A DNA stretch of 64,000 nucleotides from CAIMMJ01 sp037131955 (lineage in GTDB: Bacteria; Bacteroidota; Bacteroidia; UBA4408): contig JBAXQC010000002.1 in NCBI GenBank assembly GCA_037131955.1, positions 25,157-89,156 on the forward strand, given 5' to 3'. Both the position numbers and the translations under genes were made by a program. The notes below the pieces were generated by a model. It ran no database searches. It saw only the letters and a list, made by a program, of their open reading frames with translations, and was not told where the DNA came from. This document shows, piece by piece, positions 1 to 8,336 of this stretch (its first letter is position 1; each line of letters begins with the position of its first letter).

Positions 1-1
1 A

Positions 2-241
2 GATGAAATTCTTGCAATTGGAAAAATTGACAGAATTATGCTTGATAATTTTAGTTCTAAAAATATGAAAATTGCAGTAGATAAAATTGCGGGAACATAT
101 CAAACAGAAGCTTCCGGAGGAATTAACGAAAACAATATTTTAGAATATGCACAAACAGGAGTTGATTTTATCTCTATTGGTGCATTAACTCATTCCTATA
201 AAAGTCTTGATTTTAGCTTGAAAGCCACAAAAAGGAAATGA
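2..241 (+). CDS. nadC: Quinolinate phosphoribosyltransferase, C-terminal part (cut by window edge)
   Basis: This is the last 79 residues of NadC, which converts quinolinate and PRPP to nicotinate mononucleotide in de novo NAD synthesis. The reading frame is open from base 2, so the 5' end lies outside the window. Family landmarks visible are MLDN, the phosphate-binding EASGGI segment and GVDFISIGALTHS near the C-terminus, followed by the usual LDFSLK ending. The stop overlaps the start of the next gene (ATGA), so the two are probably co-transcribed. Confidence 0.93.
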   Translation, partial: DEILAIGKIDRIMLDNFSSKNMKIAVDKIAGTYQTEASGGINENNILEYAQTGVDFISIGALTHSYKSLDFSLKATKRK

Positions 242-1149
242 TAAAAAAATGGGCAGAAAATTCTAAGATTTTCTATTTAATCAAAAGTGTTTTAAGTAGA
301 ATTTTTGTTCCTGGTTTTGAAAAAATAAATCTTTACGAAATCTTAGTTTTCTTTTTTAAAGGAGTTATTAATTACGACATAACTACACAAGCATCTTCAT
401 TGGCTTTTAAATTTTTTTTAGCAATATTTCCTGGATTAATTTTCTTAATTACTCTCATACCTTATGTTCCTATTCAAAATTTTCAGAACCAATTATTAGA
501 AATATTAAAAGATTTTTTACCTGGAGGTGCTTTTGAAGCGCTGGAAGAAACACTGAACGACCTAATAAAAAATCAAAACGGGAGTTTACTTTCTTTTGGT
601 TTTTTGTTTGCATTATTTTTGGCTACCGATGGAATTCATGCAATGATAAATGCATTTAATAGTAGCGATCATAAAGAAGAAACAAGAAGTATGATTAAAA
701 TAAGGTTGATTTCTATTTTACTAGTTTTTATTATTACTCTGCTTTTAATAGTTTCTATTGGATTGATAGTTTTTAGTGGAGTTATTATTAATTTCCTAAA
801 AAGCAACAGCATTATTTATGACGAACTATTGGTATGGGCGCTTATAATTGGAAAATGGATTATTACCCTTGGTATGTTCTTTACTTCTATTTCGTTTATT
901 TTTTGGCTTGGTCCTGATAGAAAACATAAATTTAGATTTGTTTCTGCAGGCTCCACGTTTACAACTTTTTTCTCCATCTTTATTTCGTTGGTGTTTGCTT
1001 ATTATGTAGATAATTTTGGAAACTACAACAAACTTTATGGATCAATAGGAACTGTAATGGTTGTAATGCTTTGGATGTATTTTAATTCTATTGGTTTATT
1101 ATTGGGATATCAGCTAAATGCAAGTTTAAAAAAATTAAAATCAGTTTAG
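238..1149 (+). CDS. YihY/BrkB-family inner membrane protein
   Basis: A 303-residue polytopic protein with about six hydrophobic segments. The family signature is clear: an N-terminal QASSLAFKFFLAIFPGLIFL helix at about residues 50-70, and a C-terminal YGSIGTVMVVMLWMYF segment ending in LLLGYQLNA. These proteins were once annotated as ribonuclease BN but are now treated as membrane proteins or putative transporters of unknown substrate. The ATG overlaps the nadC stop by four bases. In Bacteroidota nadC-yihY pairs are common, but no functional link to NAD synthesis can be inferred. Confidence 0.9.
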   Translation: MIKKWAENSKIFYLIKSVLSRIFVPGFEKINLYEILVFFFKGVINYDITTQASSLAFKFFLAIFPGLIFLITLIPYVPIQNFQNQLLEILKDFLPGGAFEALEETLNDLIKNQNGSLLSFGFLFALFLATDGIHAMINAFNSSDHKEETRSMIKIRLISILLVFIITLLLIVSIGLIVFSGVIINFLKSNSIIYDELLVWALIIGKWIITLGMFFTSISFIFWLGPDRKHKFRFVSAGSTFTTFFSIFISLVFAYYVDNFGNYNKLYGSIGTVMVVMLWMYFNSIGLLLGYQLNASLKKLKSV

Positions 1150-1175
1150 TTTTTAGAATATTATAAATACATTTG
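1145..1175 (+). promoter_or_regulatory. Putative Bacteroidota-type promoter for the ABC ATPase gene
   Basis: TTTA at 1145-1148, a 19-bp spacer and TACATTTG at 1168-1175. This differs by one base from the Bacteroidota housekeeping consensus TTTG-N19-TAnnTTTG. It lies just before the ATG at 1185, which implies a very short leader. It overlaps the 3' end of the preceding gene. Confidence 0.45.
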
Positions 1176-1184
1176 AAAAGCTAA

Positions 1185-1847
1185 ATGATTGAACTTAAAA
1201 ACATAAAAAAATCGTACTCTGTTGGAAAATCTTCTATGGAAGTATTAAAGGGAGTAGATTTAAAAATTGAGGACGGAGAATTGGTTTCAATAATGGGATC
1301 ATCTGGCTCGGGAAAATCTACTCTGTTAAATATTTTGGGAATTTTAGACAATTATGATTCGGGCGAGTATTTGCTTGGCGGAACATTGGTAAAAAATTTG
1401 TCTGAAAAAAAAGCTGCATTATTTCGTAATAAAATGGTGGGTTTTGTATTTCAATCTTTTAATTTAGTTTCTTTTAAAAATGCAGTAGAAAATGTTGCTT
1501 TGCCTTTATACTATCAAGGAATAGGAAGAAAGAAAAGAAATACAATGGCCATGGAATACCTTGAGAAAGTTGGCTTAGACAAATGGGCAGAACATCTTCC
1601 CTCTGAACTATCTGGCGGACAAAAGCAACGTATAGCTATGGCCAGGGCCTTGATTACTCAACCAAAAATAATTTTGGCAGATGAGCCAACAGGAGCATTA
1701 GATTCTGCCACAAGCATGGAGGTAATGGGTCTAATAAAAGAAGTGAATGATTTAGGCATGACAGTAATTATTGTAACACACGAAACCGATATTGCTGCTC
1801 TTACAAATAGAACAATTAGGTTGCGTGATGGGATTATTGGAGAATAA
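1185..1847 (+). CDS. ABC transporter ATP-binding protein, MacB/LolD type
   Basis: A complete ABC ATPase subunit of 220 residues. Walker A is GSSGSGKST at 38-46, the Q-loop glutamine is at 90, the signature LSGGQ is at 142-146, Walker B is ILADE at 163-167 and the H-loop histidine is at 199. Sequence style and length fit the MacB/LolD/FtsE group, which energises FtsX-type permeases for macrolide or lipoprotein export. No FtsX-like permease is adjacent. A HlyD-type adaptor of the sort that works with such permeases occurs at 29.1 kb, but nothing physically links the two genes. Confidence 0.92.
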   Translation: MIELKNIKKSYSVGKSSMEVLKGVDLKIEDGELVSIMGSSGSGKSTLLNILGILDNYDSGEYLLGGTLVKNLSEKKAALFRNKMVGFVFQSFNLVSFKNAVENVALPLYYQGIGRKKRNTMAMEYLEKVGLDKWAEHLPSELSGGQKQRIAMARALITQPKIILADEPTGALDSATSMEVMGLIKEVNDLGMTVIIVTHETDIAALTNRTIRLRDGIIGE

Positions 1848-1852
1848 AAATT

Positions 1853-2455
1853 TTATTCTATCTTACAATACATTAATCTTTGATCTTCAATGTATCCTTC
1901 GTAAATGTCTCCAACGTTAATTTTTCCTACTCCTGCAGGCGTACCTGTAAAAATTAAATCTCCTTTGTGTAGTGTTACAAATTTTGAAACATTTTCTATT
2001 ACAGAAAATATGTCAAATATCATTTCTTTAGAATGTGATTGTTGAACAGTGCTTTCGTTTTTTTTTAAACAAAAATTATAATCATCCTTGGCATTTATGT
2101 CTATAAAATCACCAATAACGGCAGAGTTATCAAAGGATTTGGCTCTTTCCCAAGGAAGTCCTTTTTGTTTTAAGTGCGTTTGCAAATCTCTGGCTGTAAA
2201 ATCAATACCAATTGTAATGGCATCAATAAAACTTGGCGCTTCATTTTTGGAAACATTTTTTCCTGATTTACATATTCTATAAACTAATTCTCCCTCATAA
2301 TGAATATCGTTGCTGAAAGAAGGGCAGGGGAATGGCTTGTTACCTGTTAAAAGTGCAGTTTCAGGCTTAAAAAAAAGTACGGGTTCTGATGGTATTTCAT
2401 TATTTAGCTCTTTTGCATGTTCGGAATAATTTCTGCCTACACAAATAATTTTCAT
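1853..2455 (-). CDS. Fumarylacetoacetate hydrolase (FAH) family protein
   Basis: A 200-residue stand-alone FAH-fold protein. The start MKIICVGRNYSEHAKEL is the family's usual beginning. The metal-binding acids are in IHYEGELVYR (E54, E56) and GIDFTARD (around D85), and a KSFD loop follows. Family members hydrolyse or decarboxylate acylpyruvates and oxaloacetate-like substrates; the specific substrate cannot be told from sequence. It is the third gene of a minus-strand operon after DUF4199 and GT2 genes, one base from the GT2 stop. It converges on the ABC ATPase with a 5-bp gap. Confidence 0.9.
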   Translation of the reverse strand: MKIICVGRNYSEHAKELNNEIPSEPVLFFKPETALLTGNKPFPCPSFSNDIHYEGELVYRICKSGKNVSKNEAPSFIDAITIGIDFTARDLQTHLKQKGLPWERAKSFDNSAVIGDFIDINAKDDYNFCLKKNESTVQQSHSKEMIFDIFSVIENVSKFVTLHKGDLIFTGTPAGVGKINVGDIYEGYIEDQRLMYCKIE

Positions 2456-2456
2456 A

Positions 2457-3419
2457 CTAATGATTTGTTTTTTGTTCTATTAAGTATTGGTTTCTGAAAG
2501 GTGAATTTCTTGCAATTAGCTCGCCCAAAAAACCTCCTAAAAATAACTGTGATCCAATTATCATAGAAGTTAGCGCCAAATAAAATAATGGCTGATCGGT
2601 AACATCTCTTGGTTTAACGCTTTGTGTTAGGAAATATATTTTTTCACCAATTAAATAAAAAGCAATAGCAAATCCCAAAAAGAAAAACAATGAACCTAGT
2701 GCACCAAAAAAATGCATAGGTCTTTTTCCAAACTTTGAAACAAAACCAATTGAAAACAAATCTAAAAATCCATTTAAAAATCGTTCCAATCCAAATTTAG
2801 AATAGCCATATTTTCTTGCCTGATGTTGTACGGATTTTTCGCCTATTTTATAAAAACCAGCCCACTTTGCAATTACAGGAATGTAGCGGTGCATTTCTCC
2901 ATAAACCTCTATACTTTTAACTACTTTTTTCTTGTATGCTTTTAAACCACAATTAAAATCGTGAAGTTCAATTCCACTCATTTTACGTGTTGCCCAATTA
3001 AACATTTTGGTGGGTAAAGTTTTGCTTAAGGGATCAAATCTTTTTTCTTTCCATCCGCTCACCAAATCAAAGTTATCTTCCACAATCATTTTGTATAAAT
3101 CTGGAATTTCTTCTGGACTGTCTTGTAAATCGGCATCCATGGTTATAATTACATTTCCGGAGCACGCTTCAAACCCAACATTAAGAGCTGCTGATTTTCC
3201 ATAGTTCCTCTGAAACTTTATTCCTTTTGAAGCAGCATCTGATTGGCAAATTTTTTCGATAATTTTCCATGAATCGTCTTTACTTCCGTCGTCGATAAAA
3301 AATATTTCGTGCGAAAAATTATTTTTTTTCATTACCTCTTTAATCCAGTTGTGCAATTCTGGCAATGATTCCTCTTCGTTAAAAAGAGGTATTAGAACTG
3401 AAATTTGAATGTCATTCAT
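2457..3419 (-). CDS. Family 2 glycosyltransferase with two C-terminal membrane helices (DPM/GtrB-like)
   Basis: Residues 1-230 form a GT-A domain beginning SVLIPLFNEEESLPEL, with the nucleotide-sugar/metal motif DADLQDSP near residue 95. Two hydrophobic helices follow at about 235-260 and 280-305. This layout is that of polyprenyl-phosphate glycosyltransferases (DPM1/GtrB/ArnC-like), which load a sugar onto a lipid carrier at the inner membrane. The sugar is unknown. The ATG overlaps the stop of the DUF4199 gene by one base, so translation is probably coupled. DUF4199-GT2 pairing is common in Bacteroidota. Confidence 0.9.
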   Translation of the reverse strand: MNDIQISVLIPLFNEEESLPELHNWIKEVMKKNNFSHEIFFIDDGSKDDSWKIIEKICQSDAASKGIKFQRNYGKSAALNVGFEACSGNVIITMDADLQDSPEEIPDLYKMIVEDNFDLVSGWKEKRFDPLSKTLPTKMFNWATRKMSGIELHDFNCGLKAYKKKVVKSIEVYGEMHRYIPVIAKWAGFYKIGEKSVQHQARKYGYSKFGLERFLNGFLDLFSIGFVSKFGKRPMHFFGALGSLFFFLGFAIAFYLIGEKIYFLTQSVKPRDVTDQPLFYLALTSMIIGSQLFLGGFLGELIARNSPFRNQYLIEQKTNH

Positions 3420-3931
3420 TACTCTTCAAAAATATTTTTATCCTTTTTTAGAATTCCGCTTAAAATTAATCCAATGATCACTCCCCAAATTAAATTGTTC
3501 CAATACCTGCCCCAAGCAATTTGAGCAGCATTCATATTTTCTACTCCTTCTATCATTTTATCATACATTTCGCTGCTAATTCTGGATTCTAGCTTATCCA
3601 TATTTTCCATCGTAATTCTTTTTGTTTCGTTTACCAAATCAGGACTTACGAACTGCAAATACATAAATATTAAAATAGCAAACAACGATGAGTAAAAAAA
3701 AGTAACAAATAAACTAACTCTAAAACTGGTTCCAAAATTTATATAACCTGCATTTTCTTTGTCTCTAAAAGTTCTAATCCCTATGTAAATAAAAAAGATT
3801 GGAATTATTGCTGTAAAAATATTCCATCCGTTAAAAGGATTTAAACCTAGTAGGGTAAACAAAATAAATAGACCAAAACATGCAAGTCCCGCAATGCTTC
3901 CGTAGTTGGCTGAGAATTTTATAATATTCAT
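3419..3931 (-). CDS. DUF4199-family membrane protein
   Basis: 170 residues with four hydrophobic helices (about 9-29, 36-55, 72-95 and 143-162), and a charged region between helices 3 and 4. Arrangement and neighbourhood match DUF4199 proteins, small Bacteroidota membrane proteins of unknown function usually encoded upstream of a GT2 enzyme, as here. It is probably the first gene of the operon continuing into the glycosyltransferase and FAH genes. Confidence 0.8.
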   Translation of the reverse strand: MNIIKFSANYGSIAGLACFGLFILFTLLGLNPFNGWNIFTAIIPIFFIYIGIRTFRDKENAGYINFGTSFRVSLFVTFFYSSLFAILIFMYLQFVSPDLVNETKRITMENMDKLESRISSEMYDKMIEGVENMNAAQIAWGRYWNNLIWGVIIGLILSGILKKDKNIFEE

Positions 3932-3989
3932 TTTTGTAATAAAAAACTATTGGTTTCAAAAGTATGTTTTTTCAAATGATTTATTATAG

Positions 3990-4020
3990 TTTGATAATAC
4001 AAAAATTGTAAATACATTTG
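3990..4020 (+). promoter_or_regulatory. Consensus Bacteroidota promoter for SRP RNA
   Basis: TTTG at 3990-3993, exactly 19 bp of spacer, then TACATTTG at 4013-4020. This is a perfect match to TTTG-N19-TAnnTTTG. Initiation a few bases downstream would begin the transcript at about 4024-4025, which is where the closing helix of the SRP RNA starts. Confidence 0.8.
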
Positions 4021-4023
4021 CCG

Positions 4024-4125
4024 TGGGTAAGTCTTTTACGACCAGCTCCTTTTGAAACTCCCCAGGACGGGAACGTAGCAAGGATAAAAGGTTGAGCGGT
4101 GCGATAAAAGTAGCTTACCCTTTTT
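4024..4125 (+). ncRNA. ffs: Bacterial small signal recognition particle RNA (4.5S RNA)
   Basis: A roughly 100-nt hairpin RNA. The closing helix pairs GGGTAAG (4025-4031) with CTTACCC (4114-4120), followed by a run of eight T. The middle helix pairs GCTC (4045-4048) with GAGC (4094-4097) and CTTTT (4049-4053) with AAAAG (4086-4090). The tip is the SRP domain IV hallmark: a symmetric loop formed by CAGG (4063-4066) and AGCA (4077-4080), a three-pair ACG/CGT stem and a GGAA tetraloop (4070-4073). It scaffolds Ffh and its receptor FtsY (encoded at about 22 kb) in co-translational targeting. A perfect promoter precedes it. Confidence 0.93.
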
Positions 4126-4150
4126 TTTGTACAAAATCTCCTATAAATAA

Positions 4151-4178
4151 AAAAAGCCTCCAACAATGGAGGCTTTTT
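4151..4178. terminator. Bidirectional rho-independent terminator
   Basis: An 11-bp perfect stem (AAAAAGCCTCC at 4151-4161 with its complement at 4168-4178) around a 6-base loop, T-rich on the + strand and A-rich before it. It sits between the SRP RNA and the converging DUF4397 gene and can end transcription from both sides. Confidence 0.85.
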
Positions 4179-4199
4179 CTTTTGATTGAACTTAAAAAA

Positions 4200-5207
4200 C
4201 TAGTTTTTGATGATCTTATTAATTGTGGCTATTGAACTTACTCTGTTTTGAATTCTAACAAAATAAGCACCTCTACTTAAACTTTCTAGTGAAAGATTTT
4301 CATTCTTATTGTTTACTTCTTTGCTAATAACAACTTTACCGGTTAGGTCAAGAACTTGAACAATATTTACACCTTCTGGTAAATTGATTAATGATATAAT
4401 TTCGTTAGCAGGATTTGGAAACAATTCTAAAGATTTGCTATTGATGGTCACAGCAGAAGTTGTGTTTGAAAAGGGAACAACAGTTCCATTAACTAGTGCA
4501 GCAAACAATCCAAAAGATTCTCCGTTTTGGTTAGCAGATGGATTTAAAAATCCTGAGGCAAAAACTACTGCAGTTTGATTTGCTAAACCAGAAAGAGGTG
4601 CGATAAAGGAGGCAACAACTGTATTGTTATCTGACCCAGGCGTGATGTCTAAATTGTAATTTGCAGGAGGCACTGAAATATAATTTGTTAGGTCATTAAA
4701 CGTTGCATTATCAACAAGTGGTCCGCCATTAGCTAAAACATCTACAGTTGGTGCATCTGTAGCTCCATGAAATACTCTAAACTGAGTTTCGCCTGTTACA
4801 GTAGAAGCTTCTCTCATTCCGTTTGATAAAAAAAGACTAAATGCTGTAGAGACAGCGTTGGGGTTGATCGAAAAACTTGCAGGCGCTAAAACACCTTTTG
4901 CAATTGCAACATATTTTTCACCTGAGTTTAAAGTTACAGGAAATGTTGCCAAAGCTTCGGCTACCGAACTACTTGTTCCCGGGGCAACTGCTACGGAAAG
5001 TGGAATACCTGCAGGAACATCTTGGAAAGCTGTGGCAGTTCTAAAGGCAAAATCGTTTAGGAAAATTGTGCCGTTTACATAAATATCAACAACCGCAGCA
5101 CTTGGGTCGGCGGAATTGTGAATTACTTGAAGCCTAGCAAATTGAAATTGAGCGTTGGCGAACAATGTTGTTGCAAAAAATGCAATAGTTAGTAATTTTT
5201 TTTTCAT
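4200..5207 (-). CDS. Secreted DUF4397-domain protein with T9SS sorting domain
   Basis: Residues 1-19 are a signal peptide ending FANAQ. Two DUF4397-like beta-sandwich units follow (about 22-125 and 140-245); both carry the RVFHG/RLQVIHNSADPS-type opening and a VDIYVNG or VDVLANG strand. The last 80 residues form a T9SS type A sorting domain (LELFPNPANE, then LDLTGKVV, then GAYFVRIQ, ending in a lysine-rich tail). The protein should cross the outer membrane by type IX secretion and be released or anchored at the surface. Its function is unknown. It is monocistronic, ending at the shared terminator. Confidence 0.88.
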   Translation of the reverse strand: MKKKLLTIAFFATTLFANAQFQFARLQVIHNSADPSAAVVDIYVNGTIFLNDFAFRTATAFQDVPAGIPLSVAVAPGTSSSVAEALATFPVTLNSGEKYVAIAKGVLAPASFSINPNAVSTAFSLFLSNGMREASTVTGETQFRVFHGATDAPTVDVLANGGPLVDNATFNDLTNYISVPPANYNLDITPGSDNNTVVASFIAPLSGLANQTAVVFASGFLNPSANQNGESFGLFAALVNGTVVPFSNTTSAVTINSKSLELFPNPANEIISLINLPEGVNIVQVLDLTGKVVISKEVNNKNENLSLESLSRGAYFVRIQNRVSSIATINKIIKN

Positions 5208-5314
5208 AGTTTAAAATAAAAAGTTAAAAATTATATAATAGGTTTACTATTAGTCGCAAACGAATTAAATGAAGAAAAGTTTACAGGCTTTGTTTATTAT
5301 TTGGTGAATAAATG

Positions 5315-6058
5315 TTAAACAAAAAGTAAACTGAACAACATTCCCAACAGTATAACTCCAAATTTTTGGAGATTAAATCTATGGCTTTCAGAGGTTTCAA
5401 ATAAAATGGTAGTGGAAATATGAAGAAAAATACCAACAACTATACTCAATAAATAGGTGTGTATTTGCGGAGATATTCCAGAAAGGTATTCATTAAAAAA
5501 ATAACTTAAACCTAATCCTAATGGCGTAAATAGTGCAAAAACAAATAACATTAACCATATCTTATTTTGTTTAATCCCACATTCTTGCAGCACTTGCACT
5601 AAGGTTAAGGAAATAGGAATATTATGAACTGAAATTCCAAATAGCATAGCCAAAATAACTTCAGGTTCACCAGTAGAAGAAAATTTTAAAATTGGTAAGC
5701 CTTCAAGCAAGGCATGAGTGCACAAGCCTAACATTAAACCAAGTGGAATATTATTTTTATGATTATGGTGATGCTGATCTGAGTGCAAATGTTGGTGTCC
5801 GTGTTCAATTCCTTCTGAAAAAAACTCCAAAACCAACTGAAACATAAATCCTACGATGATAAAAATTCCTGAGTAAGAGCTTTTATGTTCAAAAATTTCT
5901 GGCAATAAGGATAAAATAGCTATTCCAAACAAGTAGGCACCAGTAAAGGCAAGTAATAACTTTTGCTGGAGTATTTTTCCTGGTTTAATAAATAAGGATA
6001 AGTATCCACTTAATACAGTAATTACAAACAGAAAAACAGAAGCTAAGAATGGATTCAT
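5315..6058 (-). CDS. ZIP-family metal cation transporter
   Basis: 247 residues with seven or eight membrane helices. The variable loop at about 84-102 is histidine-rich (EHGHQHLHSDQHHHNH), as expected for the cytoplasmic metal-binding loop of ZIP proteins. The conserved helix IV motif THALLEGLP (H115, E119) and helix V motif VHNIPISL (H145, N146, P148) form the transport site; the usual glutamate after proline in helix V is replaced by isoleucine. Likely imports zinc or a similar divalent ion. It follows the methyltransferase gene by two bases on the same strand. Confidence 0.9.
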   Translation of the reverse strand: MNPFLASVFLFVITVLSGYLSLFIKPGKILQQKLLLAFTGAYLFGIAILSLLPEIFEHKSSYSGIFIIVGFMFQLVLEFFSEGIEHGHQHLHSDQHHHNHKNNIPLGLMLGLCTHALLEGLPILKFSSTGEPEVILAMLFGISVHNIPISLTLVQVLQECGIKQNKIWLMLFVFALFTPLGLGLSYFFNEYLSGISPQIHTYLLSIVVGIFLHISTTILFETSESHRFNLQKFGVILLGMLFSLLFV

Positions 6059-6060
6059 GA

Positions 6061-6813
6061 TTAACTTTTGGAAGCAGGTTTTTGAGCAATAACAATTAAT
6101 CGCTCCGAACTGTTAGTGTAATCACTTAATTCATAATTACCTTTTATTGCATTAATTTCAAATCCAACATTTTGCAGCCAATCGATAATTTCATCTTTTT
6201 TAATTAATTGAACTTTTTCCTGAAAGTTTAGAACCTTTCCATTGTCATTAATTTTAATGTCTTTGATGATAAAATTATTTTCTATTTTTTTTTGGATAGC
6301 AAATTCAACATTCTCTTTTTTTATAATTTCGGGCGTGGTGTTCTCTTTGTAATTTGCAACTACACAATTTGAATTTAAAAAATCGAACAAAAAATATCCA
6401 CCTGGCTTTAAGGCATTAAAAAAATTACTTAGGCAAGCAATGTTGTCTACTTGTTTTTGAAAGTAGCCAAAACTTGTAAATAAATTAAAAACAGAATCAA
6501 AGTAATTAATTCTAAAGGGCAATCTTATGTCGTGTTCAAAGAAAGAAAGAGAATCGTTTTCAAATTTGCTCGCCTCATTTATGCTTTTTGCAGATAAGTC
6601 TATGCCTGTAACATTATAGCCTTGTGAGTTTAAATAAATAGAATGTCGGCCTTTGCCACAAGCAGCATCCAAAATTTTACCCATTTTTTTTAAATGAATA
6701 AAATCTAACAAATTATTTATAAAAAACTTAGCTTCAGATTCGTTTCGGTGATTATATAATAGATGATAATAATGAGTATTAAACCAATCTTCAAACCAAT
6801 CTTTTTTGTTCAT
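6061..6813 (-). CDS. Class I SAM-dependent methyltransferase
   Basis: 250 residues. The SAM-binding motif I is ILDAACGKGRHSIYL at about 42-56, followed by the acidic loop GIDLS and a motif IV-like segment with LFTSFGYF. A later SNFFNALKPGGYFLFDFLN stretch is the typical motif VI region. The substrate is not identifiable. It is co-directional with the ZIP gene, separated by two bases, so the two form a transcription unit, although no metabolic link is obvious. Confidence 0.85.
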   Translation of the reverse strand: MNKKDWFEDWFNTHYYHLLYNHRNESEAKFFINNLLDFIHLKKMGKILDAACGKGRHSIYLNSQGYNVTGIDLSAKSINEASKFENDSLSFFEHDIRLPFRINYFDSVFNLFTSFGYFQKQVDNIACLSNFFNALKPGGYFLFDFLNSNCVVANYKENTTPEIIKKENVEFAIQKKIENNFIIKDIKINDNGKVLNFQEKVQLIKKDEIIDWLQNVGFEINAIKGNYELSDYTNSSERLIVIAQKPASKS

Positions 6814-6981
6814 AATATTTCTGCGAAATTACCACAATATTTTTTTTTAGAGTTTTATTTTCTCTTTTTTGTGTAAGATAAAACACAATAAGATTAAAAA
6901 TGCTTTATATAGCTGCAAATGAGAATACTATTTTTTATCTATACGTTTAAACCTTGTTTAAAAATATAAGTCATAAAAGAG

Positions 6982-7530
6982 ATGCAAGAACAAACCGACG
7001 AACAACTTCTAGAAATGTTTAAAAACCAAGACTCTAAAAGTTTTGCTTTTAACCTTTTGATGAAGAAGTATCAAAAACGAGTTTATTCTCATATACGAAG
7101 AATTGTAATCGACCACGACGATACCGATGACATTCTTCAAAATACATTTATAAAAGTTTGGTCGCACCTAGATAATTTTAAAGGCGATTCCCAAATTTTT
7201 ACTTGGATTTATAGAATAGCAACCAACGAAAGCATTACTTTTTTAAATAAGAAAAAGAGAATATTTTTTCTTCCTATCGTTGACGTAGAGAGCAAAATGA
7301 GCAGTAAACTAGAGAGTGATCCTTATTTTACGGGAGACGCAATACAGCTAAAGCTGCAAAAGGCAATATTAAAACTTCCCGAAAAACAAAGAATTGTGTT
7401 TAATATGAAGTACTACGACGAACTAAAATACGAAGAAATGAGTGCAGTTTTAGATACTTCTGTGGGTGCTTTAAAGGCATCCTATCATCATGCAGTAAAA
7501 AAAATTGAAGAATATTTATTGAACCATTAA
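6982..7530 (+). CDS. ECF-type RNA polymerase sigma factor
   Basis: 182 residues with the two-domain sigma-70 ECF layout. Region 2 includes DHDDTDDILQNTFIKVW at about 45-61 and the -10 recognition helix IFTWIYRIATNE. Region 4 spans about 125-178 with LPEKQRIVFNMKYYDEL and a helix-turn-helix MSAVLDTSVGALKASYHHAVKKI. It heads a four-gene + strand cluster (6982-9951) with a membrane protein, a periplasmic protein and an outer-membrane protein, suggesting an envelope-responsive system. No classical zinc-binding anti-sigma (ZAS) motif is seen in the next gene. Confidence 0.93.
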   Translation: MQEQTDEQLLEMFKNQDSKSFAFNLLMKKYQKRVYSHIRRIVIDHDDTDDILQNTFIKVWSHLDNFKGDSQIFTWIYRIATNESITFLNKKKRIFFLPIVDVESKMSSKLESDPYFTGDAIQLKLQKAILKLPEKQRIVFNMKYYDELKYEEMSAVLDTSVGALKASYHHAVKKIEEYLLNH

Positions 7531-7562
7531 ACTATCAAAGAAAAAAAGAGTCAAAACTTCGA

Positions 7563-8336
7563 ATGAAAAATAAAAACTTAAATATTGAAAATGAAAACCA
7601 GCAGTTAAGAGCAATTGCTCCGGTTCTTTTTTCTATATCAAAGAAAGATGTTTTTTATGTTCACGACAACTATTTTACAGAACTTGACAACAAAGTTGAA
7701 TTGATGTGTTTAATTAAAAAAATAGATTCGTTTGAAGTTCCCGAAGGGTATTTTACTATCTTAAATACTGCAATAAATGAGTTGACTTTACAATCAAAAG
7801 CAGAAAATTTTTCTGTGCCTGAAAATTATTTCCAGAATTTTCCACAGAAAGTGCAAGAGTTGATTCAACCCTCAGCTAAGGGTGTATTTGATTCGCCACA
7901 GAATTATTTTGAGAACTTGCCTCGATTAGTTCAGCAAAGAATTTATGAGCAAAACAATAAACCAAGATTTTCTTTTCCTGCTCCTGCAAAATACAGTTTG
8001 GCTTTTGCAACTGCCTGTGTTTTTTTGTTTGTTTTTATAAGAGGTTTTTATTTTGAAGAAAAAAAATCTAAATCAATTCCAACAATAGTGGCCAATAAAT
8101 CAGAAACAAAAGAAAATGTAGAGCCAATAAATATAGAAGTCAAAGAATCGGCTAAACAAATAATTGAAAGTGAAAACTCTCAAGAAGAGTTACACTACGT
8201 TTTAGATGAAATAAACAACGAGGATTTAGAAAATGCAATTGCCGCTCAACCTAAAGTAAATATTGAGCAAGATGAGTTGTATAATTATTTACTAGAAAGT
8301 GGTATTGACGAAACTGCAATAACTGATGCTATTTAA
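7563..8336 (+). CDS. Single-pass membrane protein with four 26-residue FxVPxxYF repeats; candidate anti-sigma factor
   Basis: 257 residues, not assignable to a named family. The N-terminal cytoplasmic part has four copies of an F-x-V-P-x-x-Y-F motif at residues 31, 57, 83 and 109, spaced exactly 26 residues. The versions are FYVHDNYF, FEVPEGYF, FSVPENYF and FDSPQNYF. A hydrophobic helix at about 144-160 follows, then an acidic extracytoplasmic tail. A position 32 bp after an ECF sigma gene and a single membrane helix suggest an anti-sigma role with the repeats contacting the sigma factor. That is inference: the HxxxCxxC motif of ZAS-type anti-sigma factors is absent. Confidence 0.7.
   Translation: MKNKNLNIENENQQLRAIAPVLFSISKKDVFYVHDNYFTELDNKVELMCLIKKIDSFEVPEGYFTILNTAINELTLQSKAENFSVPENYFQNFPQKVQELIQPSAKGVFDSPQNYFENLPRLVQQRIYEQNNKPRFSFPAPAKYSLAFATACVFLFVFIRGFYFEEKKSKSIPTIVANKSETKENVEPINIEVKESAKQIIESENSQEELHYVLDEINNEDLENAIAAQPKVNIEQDELYNYLLESGIDETAITDAI

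Noticed and set aside
1185..1847. Treating the MacB-type ATPase and the HlyD adaptor at 29.1 kb as one export system
   Set aside because: They are 28 kb apart with no permease beside either gene; only a weak functional analogy connects them.
3984..4166. Sixty-codon open frame on the minus strand
   Set aside because: It lies over the SRP RNA and the terminator hairpin, and its translation has no protein-like features.
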